Assembly: GCA_023974075.1 (NCBI GenBank)
Contig: CM043797.1
Location: 36,956,666-37,020,665, forward strand
Length of the DNA: 64,000 bases
Direction of reading: 5' to 3'
DNA from: Chaenocephalus aceratus
Lineage: Eukaryota > Chordata > Actinopteri > Perciformes > Channichthyidae
The first letter of the stretch is position 1. Each line of letters opens with the position of its first letter. Shown in pieces: positions 59,176 through 64,000 of this stretch. Both the position numbers and the translations under genes were made by a program. The notes beneath the pieces are model-generated. The model searched no databases and was not told the DNA's origin. It saw only the letters and a program-made list of their open reading frames with translations.

Positions 59176-59896
59176 TTATAAACATTTACAAGTGCCCATT
59201 GTATCAGCAAGCATTTCATTTTGCCTAGCTTTAAAAACATGCAGAGGAATGAGATTGCTCAGTTTCAATTCTTGCTGAAGATTGTTCCAAGCAAGTGGAG
59301 CTGCGCACATAAAAGCTGTCTTACCTAAGACAGTCCTTGCTCTTGGCACATCTAACAAGACCACATCATGTGACCTCAGACAATAGCTGCTTGCAACTCT
59401 CTGTGTGATCAGCGAGCAGATATAATACGGGAGTTTACCCAACAAAGCTTTATAGATAAAAGTGTACCAGTGACTGAGCCTCCGTACAGAGAGTGATGGT
59501 AAACCTGCCTTGGTATACAGTGTACAGTGATGTGTAAGCGCTTTACAATTTGTGACAAATCTCAGAGCACTGTGATACGCAGCATCCAATTTGCTCAGGT
59601 AATTGGCCGGTGCATTCATATACAACAAATCCCCATTAGTCCAGCACAGGTAAAAAGGTCACAGTGACTAGCCTTTTCCTGGCCTCAAGCGAGAAACAGG
59701 ACTTGTTTCTGAAAAAGAAACCTAGCCTAACCCTCAGTTTTTTAAGCAGGTTATTGACATGAAGTTTAAAAGAGAGACAATCATCAAGCCAGATACCCAG
59801 GTATTTGTAACAGGCAACAACTTCAAGTTTTGTTCCTTGCGTAGTTACAATATCTAAAACAGGCTCTGGTGTCTTTTTAGCTTTTGAAAAGAGCAT
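59176..59896 (-). pseudogene. LINE family B ORF2, C-terminal domain
   Basis: Two frames, 59896-59636 and 59628-59176, separated by one stop, carry TKLEVVACYKYLGIWLDD, FFRNKSCFSLEARKRL, LDAAYHSALRFVTNCKAL, WYTFIYKALLGKLPYYI and AFMCAAPLAWNNLQQELKL. It is nearly the same protein as 32392-33129, and both copies lose the frame at or very near the same place (the ACCTTTT[T/G]A region). Confidence 0.9.
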
Positions 59897-59908
59897 TACC
59901 TTGGTTTT

Positions 59909-61240
59909 CTAAACATTTAAAAGAAGCTTTAATTCAGAGAGCTGAGTCTGAATAGTGTTAAAAACAGCTTGTAATTTAACAACAGCCTCCTTAATGGAGG
60001 GACCTGCACAGTACATCACAGTATCATCCGCATAAAAATGTAAAGTAGCTTCATCCACATTATCACCTACGCTGTTATATATGGAGAATAAAAGTGGTCC
60101 TAAAACAGAACCTTGTGGTACACCATTAGAAATGTTTAACCATTCAGAAGACAGTCCATCAAAGTGAACACATTGGGACCTTTCAGAGAGGTAGTTCACA
60201 AACCACCCCACTGCATTGCTGGATATGCCAATACTGAGTAGCCTCTGCTTTAAAATGCAATGATCAACGGTGTCAAATGCTTTGGAAAGGTCAATAAACA
60301 GAGCTGCACAACTCTGCTTATTATCTAAAATAGTAGTAATGTCATTTACCACTTTCATTGTGGCAGTGATGGTGCTGTGTTTCTTTCTGAAGCCTGACTG
60401 ATGCTCAGACAGGATATCATTTATACATAAAAACTCCTTTACTTGTTCACTCACAAGGCGTTCGAGCACCTTAGCCAGAACTGACAATTTAGAAATTGGC
60501 CTATAGTTATTTAAAATAGTTGCCTCCCCTCCTTTTAGTAAAGGCAAGACATGAGCAGACTTCCATACTTTTGGAATTGTGTTCGTGCTGAGGGAGAGGT
60601 TAAAAGAGAGTAAGAGGTGGAGCAATAAAATCTGCAGCCATCTTTAAAAAGAAAGGTTCTACGTTGTCCGGGCCAGCCGGTTTCCTAGGATCTAACTTGG
60701 ATAATGCTTCATGAACAATACCAATAGTTAAAGGAGTAAAACTGAAAGGGTTTTCCAGACCACTTTGTTCAGAGTCAAGGATTGGAGCGTTCACAGAAGC
60801 AACTACAGCATAAATCAAGAGAGCCACAAGACACAAAATGCTCATTAAAGCAATTGAGCATAGTAGCCCTGTCTGATATAATGCCAGATGCTGTGGTAAG
60901 GCACGGAGGGTAGCTCATTTGGGATATCACCAGTGGAAATCGATTTTATGGCTTTCCAAAATTTCCTAGGATTATTCAGGTTTTCTGTGGTAACCGACAA
61001 ATAGTACTTTGATTTAGCACTTTTTATTTGAGATGTGAAGCTATTTCTTAGCTGCCTAAAACATAGCCATTCTACCTCTGAGCCTGATTTCCTAGCCTTA
61101 GCCCAAGCATTATTTCTCTCATGAAGGAGACTGGACAGCTCAGCAGAAAACCAGGGATTGTTTCGTCCCTTCACTCTAAATGTACGCAGAGGTGCATGTC
61201 TATCTATAATTTTCATAAACCAAGATAAAAATAAGACCAT
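59909..61240 (-). pseudogene. LINE family B ORF2, linker and reverse transcriptase
   Basis: Linker: DRHAPLRTFRVKGRNNPWF (61240 to 60845, ends in a stop). Next frame: ALSKLDPRKPAGPDNVEPFF. After a frameshift near 60610 a 238-residue frame gives PKVWKSAHVLPLLKGG, NNYRPISKLSVLAKVLERLV, HQSGFRKKHSTITA, ALFIDLSKAFDTVDH (motif A), GVPQGSVLGPLLFSIY (motif B) and LHFYADDTVMYCAG (catalytic YADD). It stops at 59909. Polymerase motifs are all present; three lesions separate them. The protein copies LINE RNA at nicked target DNA. Confidence 0.9.
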
Positions 61241-61308
61241 GCAGTTTCTACATCAGCACACAGATTGATTCTACCCCAATCAAAATCAAACAGATCATGT
61301 AAACATGC

Positions 61309-62486
61309 TCAAAAGTGTTTTTTGTCTCTCTTTGTGATGACACGTGGTTTAACCTTTTGGACCTTAGTGTCCCTAATTGTGGCTACAACACAGTGGTCAC
61401 TCACATCATTAGCAACTACTCCCACAGATGAGTATTTATGTGGAACATTTGTTAAAATTAGATCAATTAAGGAGGATTTATTTGGGGACTTAATATTGGG
61501 CGAGTAGGACTGTCTATAATCTGGGTAAAATTCAATGAGGTACACAGGTTTTTAAAATCCTCTGACACAGAAGTTAACCAGTCCCAATTAAAATCACCAA
61601 GCAGCACTATTTCCTTGTAGGAAAGTTGTGATAATAGTTTTGCCAAAGACGATAAAGACTCCTTGACAGCCGAAGGTGCCCTATAGCAGCCCACCACCAT
61701 GAGCTGTTGACCCTTTGTTACCTCAATATTCACGGCTAACAATTCTAACTGTTTACTAACAGATTTGGAAACCATATTAGTTACACAAAACTTATTTTTC
61801 ACATAAATGGCAACGCCACCACCTTTTTTAGGCCGGTCAGTACGATATACACTGTAACCATTTATGTAAATGTCAGAGGCCAAAATGGATTTATCTAGCC
61901 ACGTTTCTGACAAGACAATGACATCAGCATCAGTCGAATTCGCCCAGATACGGACAAAATCTAATTTAGGTAACAGACTACGCACATTTAAATGAATTAA
62001 ACCTAGCCCAGATCTAGATATAAAATCAGCAGGAGTAGCTATTTGACTAATACTGGTCGGTGGACCTGGATTTGGCTGTACATTTCCTGATAGTAACAAC
62101 AATAAAAATACCAAGCACCTTTTCCTCTTAATCAACACACATACATTGTCAGCTGTTCTAGAGTCACCAGCAAACTTCGCGAAAGTGAGATTAGAGTTTA
62201 AAAAACAATTCTGAAGGACCATCGTGGCAGGCATGTGAGAAAGACAAACATTTTCCGAAATGAATGTCCGCGACAGTGCAACAAGCAATTGTTTGTGCAC
62301 CACCTCCGAAACTGTACAGGGGATGTCCACAGCGGGCGGCAGAACATACCCGAATCCAGTAGATTGTTCAGGACGACTAGCGATCCTCTCCTTGTCCAGC
62401 ACAGCCAAGAAAAAGGCACAGCAGAAACACGACACCCGCCATTCTCCCAGTCCAGCGCAACAGTATCCACGCTGTTCCCGGAGCAA
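61309..62486 (-). pseudogene. LINE family B ORF2, leader and endonuclease
   Basis: The 339-residue frame (62486 to 61467) starts with a Cys-rich leader and a hydrophobic run CLVFLLLLLSGNVQPNPGPP (about residues 124-143; 2A-like). The endonuclease follows: LIHLNVRSLLPKLDFV, VIVLSETWLDKSI, KKGGGVAIYVKNKFCV, MVVGCYRAPSAVKES and IVLLGDFNWDWL. A frameshift near 61490 moves the text to another frame, SSLIDLILTNVPHKYS and VSDHCVVATI (the DH motif), which stops at 61309. The catalytic E, D, N and H positions look intact; the breaks are outside the core. Confidence 0.85.
62059..62113 (-). other. 2A-like motif in the LINE leader
   Basis: LLLLSGNVQPNPGPP matches the NPGP core and the preceding hydrophobic stretch of 2A ribosome-skipping peptides, known from several APE-type LINEs. 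The usual D(V/I)E before xNPGP is changed to NVQ here, so activity is doubtful. Confidence 0.6.
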
Positions 62487-62603
62487 GGTGAGCAGGCGTC
62501 AGCTACAGCAGCACAGCAGAGTAGAGAAGGTAATCCACCGCGTTACACCGGCTATTTAATCCACTTTACATCTCCGCCGGTAGCACAGGTGAGTAGAGGA
62601 GTG

Positions 62604-62762
62604 GCGATACGCGGTGTGAGGAGCGGCGAGAGGGGCAGCAAGAGGAGCGGCAAGAGGAGCAGCGATACGCGGTGTGAGGAGCGGCGAGAGGGGCAGCAAG
62701 AGGAGCGGCAAGAGGAGCAGCGATACGCGGTGTGAGGAGCGGCGAGAGTAGGCGGCGAGAGG
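62604..62762 (-). repeat. 58-bp tandem repeat, 2.7 copies, in the LINE 5' region
   Basis: GCGATACGCGGTGTGAGGAG recurs at 62604, 62662 and 62720, an exact 58-bp period, and the first two units are identical. It lies upstream of the leader ORF in the direction of LINE transcription, where promoter monomers sit in some LINEs. Plus-strand ORFs through it (62235-62735) are shadows. Confidence 0.9.
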
Positions 62763-62830
62763 AGAGCCGGAACCACACTTCCGACTCTTTATCTCTGCAA
62801 GAGTTGCTCCCTCTCGTGCTAAATCCACTC

Positions 62831-64000
62831 GGCGGGTAAAAGTAGGATCCCAGAAGTGATTCGCCCAGTGTGGAGTGGCTCCTGAAAACCCTTCCCGACG
62901 TGCCTTTAGTGGAACTCGGGTCCGCTGTGGTGGATGAGGTTGAACGTGGCCCTCATCCGGAACTCAGCAAAGGTGGATCACGTCTCAGCGCTGACGGCGT
63001 GTAACCTGTTCCTCAGGTGAGTTTCAGAGTAGCGAGCAGCTGAGCAGCTGAGAGTGGCGAGCAGCAGATATATTGGTGTGCCAGGTGTGATGACAGGAAG
63101 TGGGTTGGAGGAAGTTTGCAGCATTGACGCCTGGAATGAAAGCTGACAGCATGATGATTGGCTGTTGGAGATCGTGGCAACATGTTTTTGGTAAGAATGG
63201 GGGCTCCATAATACATGAGAGCGACCCATCTGGGTACAATCCCCTGTATGTCTGTAAATATGAATCTTTGCCAAGCAAGTAAAAGAAAAATGACAATACG
63301 TGCTGTCAAAGTCAATATAACGTGAAATTAAAAGCAATAGGGGATCAATGTCAGGCAGCAGGGAAACCTTGGCTTGTCATTGTTTCATATTGCAATTCAG
63401 CGACTACATATACTGCTATGACTTTAACATTACAACTGTTTCATTTGACGGTTGACGTTAACATTATCAGTATCATAACGTAGCTGTGATGTAATGTTTC
63501 ACACAGACATTCACGTATTGGGTGACCGACCATTGTTCACGCTTTCCATTCTCTCTGTGTGTGGCCTGAAGACACAGATGTATTGTTCTTGATCTTTGTT
63601 GAACATGCAATACACAACAAAGCAGTATTTAGGCATGATGGAACTACTTTTCCTCCTTGCGCCATTATTAGTTTTCACCGGAAAGGGGGCCAGGCTGTCA
63701 TATCGCCAGGCAGTGGCGTGGGGCTGCTATAATCCATCCGTCTATTGAGAAAGAATGTAAGGTAGTCTTTCTGAACTTACTGAACTTACGCTGAGCTTCA
63801 TATGCTGCGGCTCTGTGCTGCTTCTGTCCCCTACACCGCCTTTCATACAGCACTTGAAAGATCACACCTCCACCCTGGTATACCTTTCCCCAGGGAGAAA
63901 GTTATTATTATCCCTCCTTCCCTCTCACCACCCCCTGCTATGCTGAGCCCGGTGTTTCATTGTGGGCAGTGATGACGTCTGAGCCTGGTTACCCAACAGA
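62831..64000. other. No gene identified
   Basis: Overlapping ORFs on both strands (62978-63337) have no recognised domain. A 37-codon plus-strand ORF from 63635 begins MMELLFLLAPLLVFTGKG, which looks like a signal peptide, but nothing else supports a gene. Confidence 0.4.

Larger units (their letters stand above)
59028..62830 (-). mobile_element. Near full-length LINE (family B; CR1/L2/Rex1 group)
   Basis: From its 5' end (right) the element has a GC-rich leader with three 58-bp repeats, a leader peptide with a 2A-like motif, endonuclease, linker, reverse transcriptase and C-terminal domain. The 3' UTR holds a hairpin (TCCCTTGA...TCAAGGGA, 59072-59100) and a tail of TGAAA-type repeats at 59033-59046. 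About six frameshifts or stops interrupt ORF2. It is the longest coherent mobile element in the window and the reference for copies at 317-410 and 32363-33303. The 5' limit is approximate. Confidence 0.9.

Noticed and set aside
62235..62735. 166-residue plus-strand ORF
   Set aside because: It is antisense to the LINE leader and its 58-bp repeats.
62604..62762. CRISPR-like array (also considered for 28.9 and 57.8 kb)
   Set aside because: The units are contiguous without unique spacers, and the context is a vertebrate LINE.

Overview
This window looks like nuclear DNA of a teleost fish, probably a percomorph. I base that on very dense (TG)n/(CA)n microsatellites, L2/CR1/Rex-type LINEs, Rex3-like and tRNA-derived SINE fragments, hAT elements and TTAA-flanked miniature elements. 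I could not identify a complete host protein-coding gene, rRNA gene, stand-alone tRNA gene or CRISPR array. Almost every coding-like stretch is a decayed transposable-element gene. The window is best read as an intergenic or large-intron region that has taken up mobile DNA in many nested layers.

Layout. 0-13 kb: a solo LTR inside a LINE 3' end, a miniature TTAA-type element (family A), a LINE tail, a SINE dimer, a dispersed LINE-3'-UTR-like repeat, L2 fragments and an internally deleted hAT that keeps only its BED finger and its dimerisation tail. 13-21 kb: a Rex3-like tail, an 801-bp TTAA element, a family A copy split by a second TTAA element, and a SINE. 21-24.5 kb: a long degenerate LINE (ORF1 remnant, endonuclease, reverse transcriptase, 3' hairpin) with a 150-bp hAT miniature element between its two ORFs. 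24.9-27.8 kb: a two-gene DNA transposon with long terminal inverted repeats, a THAP-domain ORF at one end and minus-strand exons of a SWIM/YqaJ-type protein. This is the most interesting unit here. 28.9 kb: a 46-bp tandem array. 32.4-33.3 kb: a 5'-truncated LINE (family B). 34-40.5 kb: TTAA elements, a hAT-derived CGGBP1-like exon with a good splice donor, and an unrecognised exon-like stretch. 41-43.5 kb: an element with inverted arms full of TTCATGAA motifs, containing an L2. 45.96-48.89 kb: a hAT with a perfect 8-bp target duplication that holds both an L2 and a solo LTR. 52.4-58.7 kb: L2 pieces, long simple repeats, a telomere-like block, a full family A copy, and an L2 whose coding region carries 17 copies of an 11-codon minisatellite. 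59.0-62.8 kb: a near full-length family B LINE on the minus strand with a 2A-like motif and three 58-bp repeats in its 5' region.

No host pathway can be reconstructed. What the sequence records is an order of insertions, readable from target-site duplications: LTR into LINE, hAT into LINE, TTAA element into TTAA element, and L2 plus LTR into hAT. All family names come from motif recognition by eye; no database search was run.
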